Shown: positions 36,568 through 45,882 of the stretch, piece after piece
Layout: each line of letters opens with the position of its first letter
How positions within the stretch are numbered: the stretch's first letter is position 1
Assembly: GCA_021827405.1 (NCBI GenBank)
Contig: JAKAVY010000006.1
Location: 1-60,165, forward strand
Direction of reading: 5' to 3'
DNA from: Thermoplasmata archaeon
Lineage (GTDB): Archaea; Thermoplasmatota; Thermoplasmata; Lutacidiplasmatales; UBA184
Length of the DNA: 60,165 nucleotides
The notes under the pieces: model-generated
Told to the model about the DNA's origin: nothing
Seen by the model: the letters and a program-made list of their open reading frames with translations, nothing else
The model's database searches: none
Program-made: the position numbers and the translations under genes

Positions 36568-36769
36568 AGGATAGGCCCGTCCACTCTAGTTCAGGCCCCT
36601 ACCAGGAGGCGTGGGGCCTTTTGAGCTCCGGGGGTCATGGACCGGGGAGGATCGGAACCCAGGACCAGCCGCCCCCGGTCTTGGCCGGGTCTGCTTGGGG
36701 ACCGTAGGGTTGGGTCGGGAGCGGGGCAGCGCCCGGGTCCGCCTGCCGTTAAGGGGTCCCGAGGGTGTG

Positions 36770-36958
36770 TCAGGCCGCTTTCGCTTCGACAGCGTTCGCT
36801 CCCCTTTCCAGCCAAGCCCGGTACCACGCGACCCGGGCATTCAGTTCTTGGGCAAGGCGAGAAGGGTCCTCGTCCTCTGCCTCGTGCCGGCGGGCCATTC
36901 CCGGACCGTCCGTCTCCCGGGTCTTGTCCGTCTCGCGGAGCGCTCGGAAAGCCTCCAT
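36770..36958 (-). CDS. Small hypothetical protein
   Basis: MEAFRALRETDKTRETDGPGMARRHEAEDEDPSRLAQELNARVAWYRAWLERGANAVEAKAA. Confidence 0.45.
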   Translation of the reverse strand: MEAFRALRETDKTRETDGPGMARRHEAEDEDPSRLAQELNARVAWYRAWLERGANAVEAKAA

Positions 36959-37075
36959 CGGTACTCCTTTCCCCCTCTCGTTCGGGGCATCTCCATGAAC
37001 GCCCCGGTCGGGATAGGGGTCCCGTCGAAACCTTTCGGAGGGAGGCCGCACTGAGGAAGTCCCGGGGACCCGAGG

Positions 37076-37798
37076 CTAGGCCCGTCCTTCGAGGATCTTC
37101 TTCTCGATGACCGCAAGGGTCACGGAGAGGGTGGAGATGGCCACCCCTATCCGTTGGGCCAGGTCTGTCAGGGAAATGCGCCGGGGGACGTCAAAGTACC
37201 CCTCGACCATCGCGCGGTGGAGGATCTCCTGCTGTCGCGGCGTGAGCAGGGGGGACCCTCTGGGTACGGGACCGTGATGGACCGCCTCCACTCGGACCCC
37301 GCTCGCCTGACGTTGCAGCTTCTTCAGCAGCTCGCGGACCCTTCCCTCCGGTCCGACCACGGTCCATGTCGCCACGCCCTCCTGGACCGGAAAGGGGAAG
37401 TGCCGAAGCAGTTTCAGCTCCTTCAGAAGCGGGAGGAACGTCCTTCCTCGGAAGGTGACCCGAAAGATCTGTGCCCCCCCGGCGGCATCGATAAGCTCCA
37501 GGTCGTGGACGCCGGGCAGCCCACGGATCTCCTCGCTCCAACCCCGCCCCTGAGAGGGGGGGAGCTGGACCTCGAGCATGGTGAGGCCATTCCCAAGTTC
37601 CATGCGGTCCATGACCTCTGCATGGACGTCGGGATGGGCCGCGGTGAGCGCCTGGAGCCAGAGACCTGTCGGAAGGGTAACCCGGACCCGGCAGGCAAGG
37701 ATCGCCTGCTCCCGGCCCTCGGCGGCAGCTTCCTTCAAGCTTCGCGGGAGGGAGGCCTTCATCGCTCTTCCTCGGTCCCTTCGACGGGTCCCCGGCAT
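37076..37798 (-). CDS. Bat/HTH-10 family helix-turn-helix regulator
   Basis: C-terminal LLTPRQQEILHRAMVEGYFDVPRRISLTDLAQRIGVAISTLSVTLAVIEKKIL, characteristic archaeal HTH_10. Confidence 0.92.
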   Translation of the reverse strand: MPGTRRRDRGRAMKASLPRSLKEAAAEGREQAILACRVRVTLPTGLWLQALTAAHPDVHAEVMDRMELGNGLTMLEVQLPPSQGRGWSEEIRGLPGVHDLELIDAAGGAQIFRVTFRGRTFLPLLKELKLLRHFPFPVQEGVATWTVVGPEGRVRELLKKLQRQASGVRVEAVHHGPVPRGSPLLTPRQQEILHRAMVEGYFDVPRRISLTDLAQRIGVAISTLSVTLAVIEKKILEGRA

Positions 37799-37985
37799 GA
37801 TCTCTCGGAACGTGCACCCGGGGCGGACCCAGCGGGCCCACAGTCGAGGTCGACAGGCCTAATGTAACCACCGGGGCTTCCCCACGAAAGCTCTAGCCCC
37901 CTCCTCCAAGGTCTAAGAGGCATTCTTGGGGAGGGAGCCAGAGATCATGACCGCCGGAAGTGAGACCCTTCGAGGGGGGGCAACG

Positions 37986-38336
37986 ATGATCAGAACGAAG
38001 CGAGCCTATGAACGCCCTTCCCCCGAGGATGGGAAGCGGGTCTTGGTCGACCGGCTCTGGCCCCGGGGCCTTACCAAGGACCGGGCCAAGATAGACGAAT
38101 GGCGGAGGGACCTAGCTCCGAGCGAGGACCTCCGCCGTTGGTTCGGGCACGACCCGGCAAAGTTCCCGGAGTTCCGGTCCCGGTACCGGGTGGAACTATT
38201 GCGGCAACGCAACGTGTTGGCAGACCTCGTGTGCGCCGCGGAGCGAGGGGTGGTCACGTTGGTGTACGCCGCCAGGGACACCGAGCACTGCAATGCGACG
38301 GTCCTGAAGGAGCTGCTCGACGAGAGCCTCAACTGA
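37986..38336 (+). CDS. DUF488 family protein
   Basis: IRTKRAYERPSPEDGKRVLVDRLWPRGLTKDRAKIDEWRRDLAPSEDLRRWFGHDPAKFPEF, VTLVYAARDTEHCNA. Confidence 0.92.
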   Translation: MIRTKRAYERPSPEDGKRVLVDRLWPRGLTKDRAKIDEWRRDLAPSEDLRRWFGHDPAKFPEFRSRYRVELLRQRNVLADLVCAAERGVVTLVYAARDTEHCNATVLKELLDESLN

Positions 38337-38348
38337 AGGAGAGCGGAC

Positions 38349-38801
38349 ATGGAGGAAGGGCCGGCGCCGGGGGCCGGGGCGGAACCGGTCGCCCCCCTTG
38401 GCGAGCGGATGGAGAGGGATCATGACCGCCTGAACGACCTTTGGGACGAGGCGCGCCGCCTCTGGCCGGAGGACCGGGGGAGATCGACCCCGCTCTTCGA
38501 AGCCTTTCGGACCGGGCTGCTGCACCACATCCGAGAGGAGGAAGAGTTCATGTTCCCATTGTACGAGAGCCGGAACGCGGCCTCGGCGAAGTACTTGACC
38601 GACTTTCTCCGGGAGGAGCACGACCAGATCCGTTCCGAGCTGGAGTCGCTGCTGAGGAAGGTCCTGGCGGGCGTAGCGGACTTGGAGCCGGAGAACACGC
38701 GGTTGACGAACGTGCTGTGGGCCCACAACACCCGGGAAGAGGGGCTCCTCTACCCCTGGTTTGACGAAGACCGGACGGAAGGGGAACGGCTCGCCCCCTA
38801 G
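38349..38801 (+). CDS. Hemerythrin/HHE-domain protein
   Basis: ERDHDRLND, LLHHIREEEEFMFPLYE, LREEHDQIRSEL, HNTREEGLLYPWFD. Confidence 0.9.
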   Translation: MEEGPAPGAGAEPVAPLGERMERDHDRLNDLWDEARRLWPEDRGRSTPLFEAFRTGLLHHIREEEEFMFPLYESRNAASAKYLTDFLREEHDQIRSELESLLRKVLAGVADLEPENTRLTNVLWAHNTREEGLLYPWFDEDRTEGERLAP

Positions 38802-38811
38802 GGGGAAGGCA

Positions 38812-40017
38812 ATGCCCGGGGAGTCCCCAAGCCCCCTGCCGACAACCGGGCCCCTGGTGATCCTAGGGGCCGGTTACGCTGGGGTCACCCTGGCCCAGGG
38901 CGTTTGGCACAGGACCAAGGGGAGCCTACCGGTCATCCTGGTAGACCAGAGCCCGTTGCACGTGCTTCGCACGGAGCTCTACGAGATCGGGAAGATGGCC
39001 CTGGTCCAGGAGGATTCCCCCTGGGCCCTCCCTCTGGAAACGATCTTTGACCGGACCAACGTGCGCCATCAACTGGGCCGGGTCCAGGCCATCGACCTGG
39101 TCCACCGCAAGGTCAAGCTCGACTCCGCCGATGTCCCATTCGGTACGCTCGCGATCTGCCTGGGGAGCCAGCCCGCTTCTTACGGAGTGCCGGGGGCCTT
39201 GGTGCACGCGCACCAGGTATACGGGCTGGAGGGGGCCCGGCGTCTCGCGAGGGCGATCCGGGAGGTGGAGACGGCTTCGGTCCAACTCCAGGGAGAGCGG
39301 CGCCCCCGCTTCGTGGTCATCGGAGGAGGGGCCACCGGTGCTGAGTTGGCCGCGGACCTGGCCATGACGGACTGGCCCAGCGTTACCCTCCGATCCGCAC
39401 GCGCTCCTGAGATCCTGTTGGTCCCGGGGGCGCTGCCGTTCCTGCTTGGCCTTCCCCCTTCCGTGCAGCGTCGTGTCCGCGAAATGCTTCAATGCGCGGG
39501 AGTCGGCTTCCTCTCAGGGATCAATGCCACCGGTGTCGAGCCGAGGTGCGTCCTCTTGGAGGACGGGACCCGACTCGTGGCGGACCTCGTGGTCTGGGCC
39601 GCCGGTGTGGAGGCGCCCGAACTCGTGCGTGCCCTGCCCGTGCCCCATGGGAGGGGAGGGCGGATCTCGGTCAGCAGCACCCTCGAGGTCCCGGGTCACC
39701 GGGGGATATTCGCCGTCGGCGACGTGGCCGAGGTCCTCGACCCGGTCACGGGCTTGCCGGTCCCTCAGACCGCGCAGGCCGCCATCGCCGAGGCCCGCAC
39801 CGCGGCCTACAACGTGGTCGCCCTTCAAAAAGGAACGAGGCCCCGCCGTTTCCGGTATCAAGAGATGGCCTCGATCCTCGCGTTGGGGTCCGGACGTGGA
39901 GCGGCGTCGGTGAAAGGGCTCCCGCTCTGGGGACGGCCGGCCTCTTGGCTCAAGAAGCTGGTCCAAACGGAATACGCGCGATCCATCCGACGTGGAGAAC
40001 CGTCCCCGTACCTGTGA
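38812..40017 (+). CDS. Type II NADH dehydrogenase-like FAD oxidoreductase
   Basis: LVILGAGYAGVTLAQGV, FVVIGGGATGAELAADLAM, GIFAVGDVAEV, PQTAQAAIAEARTAAYNV. Confidence 0.9.
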   Translation: MPGESPSPLPTTGPLVILGAGYAGVTLAQGVWHRTKGSLPVILVDQSPLHVLRTELYEIGKMALVQEDSPWALPLETIFDRTNVRHQLGRVQAIDLVHRKVKLDSADVPFGTLAICLGSQPASYGVPGALVHAHQVYGLEGARRLARAIREVETASVQLQGERRPRFVVIGGGATGAELAADLAMTDWPSVTLRSARAPEILLVPGALPFLLGLPPSVQRRVREMLQCAGVGFLSGINATGVEPRCVLLEDGTRLVADLVVWAAGVEAPELVRALPVPHGRGGRISVSSTLEVPGHRGIFAVGDVAEVLDPVTGLPVPQTAQAAIAEARTAAYNVVALQKGTRPRRFRYQEMASILALGSGRGAASVKGLPLWGRPASWLKKLVQTEYARSIRRGEPSPYL

Positions 40018-40158
40018 GCGCTCTCTTCGCGGGACCTTCGGTCCGAGCTGCGCGGCCGAGCCTGGAAGGGGTGAGGGGGCCCTTGCGGCAGAACAGTCTG
40101 AGCAGGAGCGGGCCTACCAACGGGGTTGCCTGGACGCGCCAACCGAAGGAGGCCTTCG

Positions 40159-40398
40159 GTGCCGATAGGAGCGGTCACGGAGGGTCTCCCGAGGTCCCGG
40201 GTTGCCTTGCGGGTCTCGTTCTTCGGCTCAGAGGGATGGCACCTCCTCGCAGCCGTGGAGGGGAAGAGCCCCGATCGGATGGCTTGGGTTCCGGTGGACC
40301 GCCCGCGCCCCCCCACCCGGTCGGCTCGAGGGGGGGTCGACCTTCCGGTCCCCGGGACCCGCGGCGGGCGGGGGGACCCCTACGGCCGCTTCGGTTAG
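40159..40398 (+). CDS. Small hypothetical protein
   Basis: GTG start with AAGGAGG 6 nt upstream; VPIGAVTEGLPRSRVALRVSFFGSEGWHLLAAVEGKSPDRMAWVPVDRPRPPTRSARGG... Confidence 0.35.
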   Translation: MPIGAVTEGLPRSRVALRVSFFGSEGWHLLAAVEGKSPDRMAWVPVDRPRPPTRSARGGVDLPVPGTRGGRGDPYGRFG

Positions 40399-40516
40399 GT
40401 TCGGTACGGCTCCTTGACCTCTCCTGTGGTTGCGCAGCCGGGGCCTGAAGCGACCCGCGGGTCGAACCTTCTCCCGGCCACGTCGGAGGGTACGCGGGGG
40501 AGCGCCGGACGCCGCT

Positions 40517-41308
40517 TCACTCCTCCGATTCGCCCCAGCGATCGACAAAGATCCGGTCCCTCCGGCCTTTCAGCTGGAGGGAAAGCGCCTGCATCTGGCT
40601 GACCATCGGGTTGGACCCGCAGATGTACACGTCCGCCATGGAGAGGTCCGGGAACCGGCCGCTCACCGCTTCCTCCACATGGCCGACCGCCCCCTTCCAG
40701 GATCCGTCTGCCGGCGGCCGGGAGATCACCGGGACAAAGTGGAACGTGGGCCAGGCGGCCGAGAGCGCACGGAGCTCCGTGTGGTAGACCATCTCCGCAG
40801 CGTATCGGTTCCCGAGGAACAACCACACGGGCGTTTCCGGGCGGTCACGGCGCAACAGCTCGAGCATGGGAACAAAGGGCGCGAGGCCGACCCCCGTCGC
40901 CACGAGCACCACGATCCGACCACCAGGGTCCTGAAGGACGAACCTCCCCAACGGGGCCAGTGCCATCAGAGACGGTCTTGCCGCGGGCGAGAGCCCGCAG
41001 AGGTAGGTCGACGCGAAGCCGTGCGGGACCTCCTTAACGAGAAGCGACACCCTCTCATGACGTTCCGCGGAGGAGAAGATGGAATAGGAGCGGGTGACCG
41101 ACCGACCCTCCCGTTGCAGGTAGAATGTCACGTATTGGCCTGGAAGGAAGTAGAGCGGGTCGGTCGGTGGCAGATCGAACGTCAGCACATGGATCGCCGG
41201 CGCAACCTCCTCATTCGATACCAGGGCGAGCGACCGACGATGGGGGGGCTGACCCGAAGGCAGCGGGCCTAGGGCAGGCTGGGGAAGAGGTAGAGCATCA
41301 GCCGTCAT
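40517..41308 (-). CDS. FAD/NAD-binding oxidoreductase (ferredoxin-NADP reductase family)
   Basis: LPGQYVTFYL, SVTRSYSIFSS, VVLVATGVGLAPFVPMLELL, DVYICGSNPMVSQM. Confidence 0.93.
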   Translation of the reverse strand: MTADALPLPQPALGPLPSGQPPHRRSLALVSNEEVAPAIHVLTFDLPPTDPLYFLPGQYVTFYLQREGRSVTRSYSIFSSAERHERVSLLVKEVPHGFASTYLCGLSPAARPSLMALAPLGRFVLQDPGGRIVVLVATGVGLAPFVPMLELLRRDRPETPVWLFLGNRYAAEMVYHTELRALSAAWPTFHFVPVISRPPADGSWKGAVGHVEEAVSGRFPDLSMADVYICGSNPMVSQMQALSLQLKGRRDRIFVDRWGESEE

Positions 41309-41676
41309 CGGGATCTACCTCGCGCCCGTCGGTCATGCCCCCACACGGGAGGCGGCCCTTTCCCGAGGGCGGGGAGTGAACGTTCGTCCGCCAGAGTCTC
41401 ATGGCCCTTCCCTCCCTGGAGAGGCCACGGACTGCCCAAAGCCGATCACCGAAACGTTTCGCAGCGAGGGCATCCCCCCCGTCTGTCCTACGCCCAGGGG
41501 AGCGACGGGAGGCCGCGGCCCCCCGGGCGGGACGATGGGTCCTCTGGCCCCTTCGCGTCCGTCTTCTAGCGAAGCTCTGGTGACCCCGCGTCTCCGTCCT
41601 CTGTCCCGGCCGGGACCCGGGAAAGGTCACCAGAGCGGGTGAGGTAGATCCCCTGACCTGAGCGCGGAGGCACCCA

Positions 41677-42252
41677 CTAGGTCCGGTAGGTGCCGTCGAG
41701 GAACCGTCCAATCCTCACTTCGAGCGCCTTCCGCGTCCCCGCATGGTCTTCGAACCGGCTCTGGAGAAGCCTCTGGGCCCCCTCCGGGATCGCGGACCGG
41801 AGACAGGCGAGCGCATACGCCTCCTCGTATTGGACCGCCTCATAGTCCCGGGTCGCGAGCTCGAGGATCCCCCTTCCCACCCGAGCCTGGGCGGCCGCAT
41901 CGCCGGTGGCCCACAGACGGATGTCGCGCAGAAGCTGCTGGGCCCGGTGGCACATCTCGCTGTGATTGGTGCTCATGTGGCCCAGGTGTATGGCACAATC
42001 CCCCCGTGTCATGGGCTCCACATCGGGCCTCAGGTCCCGGTCCTCTTCCCCCACGTGGACCCGGTGCAGATAGGCGTCCAACAGCGAAACCCCGATCAGA
42101 GCGCTCCGCGGGTCCACGGGTTGTCCCGAACGGAGGCGATCGCCCATCTCCATCAACCGCTTCAACAGCGGCTGTACGAACGCGTGTTCCTGGCTGAGCT
42201 CCGCCAGAGGGCCGCGGGGCTCTGGGATCGCGGTTTCGCCTTGAGCGCTCAT
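41677..42252 (-). CDS. Hemerythrin-like/HHE-domain protein
   Basis: LSQEHAFVQPLL, LHRVHVGEEDRDLRP, HMSTNHSEM, YEEAYALACL. Confidence 0.75.
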   Translation of the reverse strand: MSAQGETAIPEPRGPLAELSQEHAFVQPLLKRLMEMGDRLRSGQPVDPRSALIGVSLLDAYLHRVHVGEEDRDLRPDVEPMTRGDCAIHLGHMSTNHSEMCHRAQQLLRDIRLWATGDAAAQARVGRGILELATRDYEAVQYEEAYALACLRSAIPEGAQRLLQSRFEDHAGTRKALEVRIGRFLDGTYRT

Positions 42253-43115
42253 GCGGGCAGTCCCCTCGAGACCCTGCGATCTAGAGAGACCAGGGAGACC
42301 CTTCTGCCTTCTTCAGCCCCATCCACCCGACCCGCTGGCTCGGCGGTCGCCCTTGGGGGCTGGCCCGCCGGATCCGGACCGTGGGGGTCCCCCTCGGGCC
42401 GCCCGACTCCCGGCTCCCCCCGGGTGGCCTCCCGGAACTCCGTGCTCCGTCCCTGCGGTGGTGCGTACGGGAAGGAGGTGCCCGCCAGGCCCGGAAGTGT
42501 TTGGGGGGTCACCGTGGCCGCATAACCCCCCTTGGCGCTGGAGGTCTGCGGCTTCGGCCCTCGCTCCCCTGGAGAGGGGGCTAGCACCCGAGCGAGCCCC
42601 CCTTCGAGCTCCTCGATCGCAGGCTGGGTCTCCCGGAACCGTTCCGCGACCAGCTCGGCCGAGTCGTCCGGAAGGACGGTCAGCAGGCAGGAGAGTGGAT
42701 AATCCCCCTCATAGACCGTGGTCTCATGGTCCTTGGTCGCGAGCCCCTCCAGGAGCTCCGCAAGATGCGCCCGGGACCCAGGGGGGTCCCGTCCATAGAC
42801 TTCCAGCGCCTTGAGCGCCTCGCTGGTCCGCCGCTGTCCTTCCTTGTGGTCCTTCAGGACCTTGTCCAGGTGCGGGAAGCATCCCTCCATGGCAACTCGG
42901 CGAGCGTAGGGCATCAGGTCCTGGTCGAGCCTCCGGGCGTGTACGGCGAGGTACTGATCGAGCCAGCGGAGCATCCCGGAGACTTCGTCCGGGGGTACGT
43001 CCGCCCCCGCTTTCAGAAGTTCGGCCACCTCGAGGATGCGCGTCAAGACGTTCACCAGGACATCGTTCTCCCGCTGAAGTTCCTCCAGCGGGTCATGGAT
43101 CTCTTGTGCGGTCAT
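42249..43115 (-). CDS. Hemerythrin-like protein with long low-complexity C-terminal region
   Basis: AVHARRLDQDLMPYARR, LKDHKEGQRR, TVYEGDYPLSCLL parallel to the adjacent ORF; ATGA overlap with 41677-42252. Confidence 0.6.
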   Translation of the reverse strand: MTAQEIHDPLEELQRENDVLVNVLTRILEVAELLKAGADVPPDEVSGMLRWLDQYLAVHARRLDQDLMPYARRVAMEGCFPHLDKVLKDHKEGQRRTSEALKALEVYGRDPPGSRAHLAELLEGLATKDHETTVYEGDYPLSCLLTVLPDDSAELVAERFRETQPAIEELEGGLARVLAPSPGERGPKPQTSSAKGGYAATVTPQTLPGLAGTSFPYAPPQGRSTEFREATRGEPGVGRPEGDPHGPDPAGQPPRATAEPAGRVDGAEEGRRVSLVSLDRRVSRGLPA

Positions 43116-43582
43116 GGTCGTGATTCCCTATCCGGGGCCTCTGGTCCAGGATAGAGGACCCCGGGCATTAGCGACTCTGGCTAGAGGCTTCGCATGCGTC
43201 GTGTGGCCCGTTGGGGGAAGGGCGTGTTAGCGGCACATCTGGGGGGATAGGGGGGGCGGCGCCATAGGGGGCGCCAAGCCCGCACGACGCGGGTCGTCTG
43301 CCTCCCATCGTTCCCCCCCAGATGGCGCTGGGGGAAAGACCGGTTCCCGAGGCGATGGAGGACGATGTGGTCAAGTTGCCTCAGGAGCCCGTCCGGGCAG
43401 GTCTCGGAAGGGTGGAGCGGAGGGAGGTCCGGCTGCGAGGCTGGGTCCGGAAGGTCATCGGAACATCCCGGGGCCAACGAAGGGCGACCGGACGTGGCGG
43501 AAGCGTCGGACCTGTCAAGGAGGGTTCCATGAGACCGTCGCCGGTACCACCCTAGCAAGTACGAGGCGGCCGGGGCATCGAG

Positions 43583-43801
43583 CTATCCAGCCGACCGGGC
43601 ATGGGAGGACCCGCAGAGCTCGGGGAGGGAGAGGGCCCACGGAAACGGGCCTCGACAGAAACCTCCTGGGGCGGGGCCGTACCGGGCGCCCTCCTCCTGC
43701 GCCAGCTGCATTTGGCAACGCGGGCAGGGACCCGGGGCGGGCGCCCCGGGTTGCCCTTCCGGGGCGGGCAGTACAGTTGTCCCTACGAGGAGTTCGCGCA
43801 A
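43583..43801 (-). CDS. Small Cys-containing hypothetical ORF
   Basis: GPCPRCQMQLAQEEGARYGPAPGGFC; lies ~25 nt downstream of the DoxD-cupredoxin gene. Confidence 0.3.
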   Translation of the reverse strand: MRELLVGTTVLPAPEGQPGAPAPGPCPRCQMQLAQEEGARYGPAPGGFCRGPFPWALSLPELCGSSHARSAG

Positions 43802-43825
43802 CAGCCGCCTGGCCCGTGCAGGTCC

Positions 43826-45208
43826 TCAGAGAACGGTGATCGTGCCGGTCATGTAACCGGGAACCCCCATAGGGGGGCCCTCGGGCGTGAGGGTCCCGCA
43901 GGGGGCCTCGCACGTCCAAGAGAACGTGCCGGTCTCGTTGAAGTACGTGGTGAAGGTGACCACGCTCATCCCGGGGCTCAGGACGTTCAGACCGAGCGCG
44001 GGCACGTCGAAGGTGTGGGCGATGTTCGAGTCGTTCAACGTGTGCAACGGTGTGCCGTTGAGTTGCTCCAGGTTCCCCACGGTACCCGTGACGGCGCACA
44101 GGCAACCCGGGAAGTACATGGGAGCGTCGTCGTCCACGATGGTGAGGCTGACCCGGCCCGACGGAACAGAGAAGTTCGCGGGGGTGTACTGGGGCCAGCC
44201 GTTCTGGAGGTTTATGGCGATGGTGAGCGTCAAGTTCGTGGAGAGGGAGGGGGCGCCGATCAGGGGGCCCGGGGCCTGCGCGCTGACGACGGAATAGGCC
44301 CCCACGCCCGCCACGGCCAACCCCAGGGCCAGCCCCAGCGCAAGAAAGCTGAGCTTGGTGTGGGCGGAGGGGTAGAGCACGCTGTAGACCGGATCGGCTC
44401 CGGGCCCTCCGGGGCCTGCTCCGGCCAGAAAGGTCGCCCCATCTCGGCCGGCCGGTCTCTCCGTCCTCAGGACCCCCCTGGGCGACGCGATCCAACGGGA
44501 GAGACGAGGGAAGCGTGCGTGTCCCGAGGCCCAGACCCAATGATCGAAAGCGAAGTACTGTCCCGCCCCTCCCAGGAACAGGATGAGGTAAATGAGGATG
44601 TAGAGCGGGTGGGGCCCTACGTCGGTCCCCGTACCATCCAAGGCGAAGGTGGAGTAGAATTGGGTGACGATGAAGAGGGAGGAGGCGATGCCTCCCACGA
44701 TACAGGCCAGACGGGTAGTGGTCCCACTGAGGAAAGCGACCGCCAGGTATCCCGTGAGGAGCGCGACACCCCAGGCAAAGACGGCGGGGTACGAGGCGGC
44801 GAGGTTGGCCAGGCCCGGACCCCCGAGCGAGCTGTTGGCGAACCCGCTCGCCGTCTGCCGGAACCCAGAGAAGAACTGATTGGAGGGGGCGAGGATAAAG
44901 ATCAGGTTCAGCGCCCAGACGATGCCGATCCCCACGCGCAGCAAGTCCACCGCCACGCCCTTGGGGTTGCTCCGCCAAGTCGCGCTGGACCGAAGGGAAC
45001 GGGCCGCCCTTGCTACCGGGTCTGGGCTGACCCGCGGCTCCGAGACCCTTCTCGTTGAGGAGGAAGAGGCGTCGGCTGGTCGGGCTCGAGCCGAGTCACC
45101 GGCGTGGGTCGATCCCCCCCGCCCAGGGGTCCCTCCCTCCCCCCCGTCTGTAGGGGGGCCTCCCTGGCGAGCGAGAGGCGGTGCTTCCGGGCCGCGTGTT
45201 GGCTCCAT
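43826..45208 (-). CDS. DoxX/DoxD-like membrane domain fused to an extracytoplasmic cupredoxin-like domain
   Basis: DLLRVGIGIVWALNLIFILAPSNQFFSGF ... LYILIYLILFLGGAGQYFAFDHWV (DoxX-like); C-terminal AHTFDVPALGLNVLSPGMSVVTFTTYFNETGTFSWTCEAPCG...GVPGYM. Confidence 0.75.
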   Translation of the reverse strand: MEPTRGPEAPPLARQGGPPTDGGEGGTPGRGGSTHAGDSARARPADASSSSTRRVSEPRVSPDPVARAARSLRSSATWRSNPKGVAVDLLRVGIGIVWALNLIFILAPSNQFFSGFRQTASGFANSSLGGPGLANLAASYPAVFAWGVALLTGYLAVAFLSGTTTRLACIVGGIASSLFIVTQFYSTFALDGTGTDVGPHPLYILIYLILFLGGAGQYFAFDHWVWASGHARFPRLSRWIASPRGVLRTERPAGRDGATFLAGAGPGGPGADPVYSVLYPSAHTKLSFLALGLALGLAVAGVGAYSVVSAQAPGPLIGAPSLSTNLTLTIAINLQNGWPQYTPANFSVPSGRVSLTIVDDDAPMYFPGCLCAVTGTVGNLEQLNGTPLHTLNDSNIAHTFDVPALGLNVLSPGMSVVTFTTYFNETGTFSWTCEAPCGTLTPEGPPMGVPGYMTGTITVL

Positions 45209-45882
45209 GGTCCTCCCCCCCCCAGGGGACGCGACCCTCTTACCAACTGGACCTAAACGGTTCGACCGGCCCTCTCCCCGAGGGTAGGTCATGTGTGGTC
45301 CTCCCATGAGATCGCTCGAGGAGAGACCTGGCGCCGCTAGGCAAGGGAGGAGACGCCCGGCCGCAGCCAGAAGCGTGCAAGACATTTCTTCGACGGAGGA
45401 AGGGGTGGGGTAGGAAAGCCCCTTTGGGGATCTCCCGGGCTTCCCCCGCTCAGATCCCTCGGTCGACGGTTGTCGGGAGGCGGAACGGCTCGGTATTCTC
45501 CGGGCTCAGGACCCGGATCCGGCGTTCGGGCGGGAGGGTTCCCGGGAATCTCCACCCCACTCGAGGGAACCCGGTCCTTCGCCGGATGCGGCGGACCTGG
45601 GCCGCGGCCAGAAACCCCCCGGACGACCAGGGCGGAGCCCGGGCACCCCTGGTCAGGAAGGAGGGTTGGCGGGGCCCCGGGCCTCGCCGGTTGGGGGATC
45701 GAGGGTAAGACGACCTCGGTGTCGGGGGCATCGCGCGACGCAGGTCCCTCCGGCTTGGGGAGCCGGCGCTAAGGGAGCCCCAAGCTCCTTCCCCCATCGA
45801 CCCCGGAGATTGCCGGGTAGCCGTAGAGGCCAAGGGCGCCCCGTCGCTCGGGTCTCTCGGAAGGCCTCGAGGGAGGCTTCCC

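Noticed and set aside
36600-36770. tRNA-like GGGTTCCGATCC on the minus strand
   Set aside because: T-arm consensus and cloverleaf stems do not pair; probably GC-rich intergenic sequence.
41298-41711. 137-aa ORF between FNR-like and hemerythrin genes
   Set aside because: Low-complexity Arg/Gly/Pro composition; likely intergenic.
43116-43582. Possible CDS or structured RNA (ORFs 43181-43558 minus, 43322-43555 plus)
   Set aside because: Neither frame shows family motifs or a convincing ribosome site; left unannotated.
45209-45882. Possible gene remnant between DoxD-cupredoxin and pntB
   Set aside because: Short competing ORFs with no recognisable motif; cannot separate pseudogene from intergenic DNA by eye.
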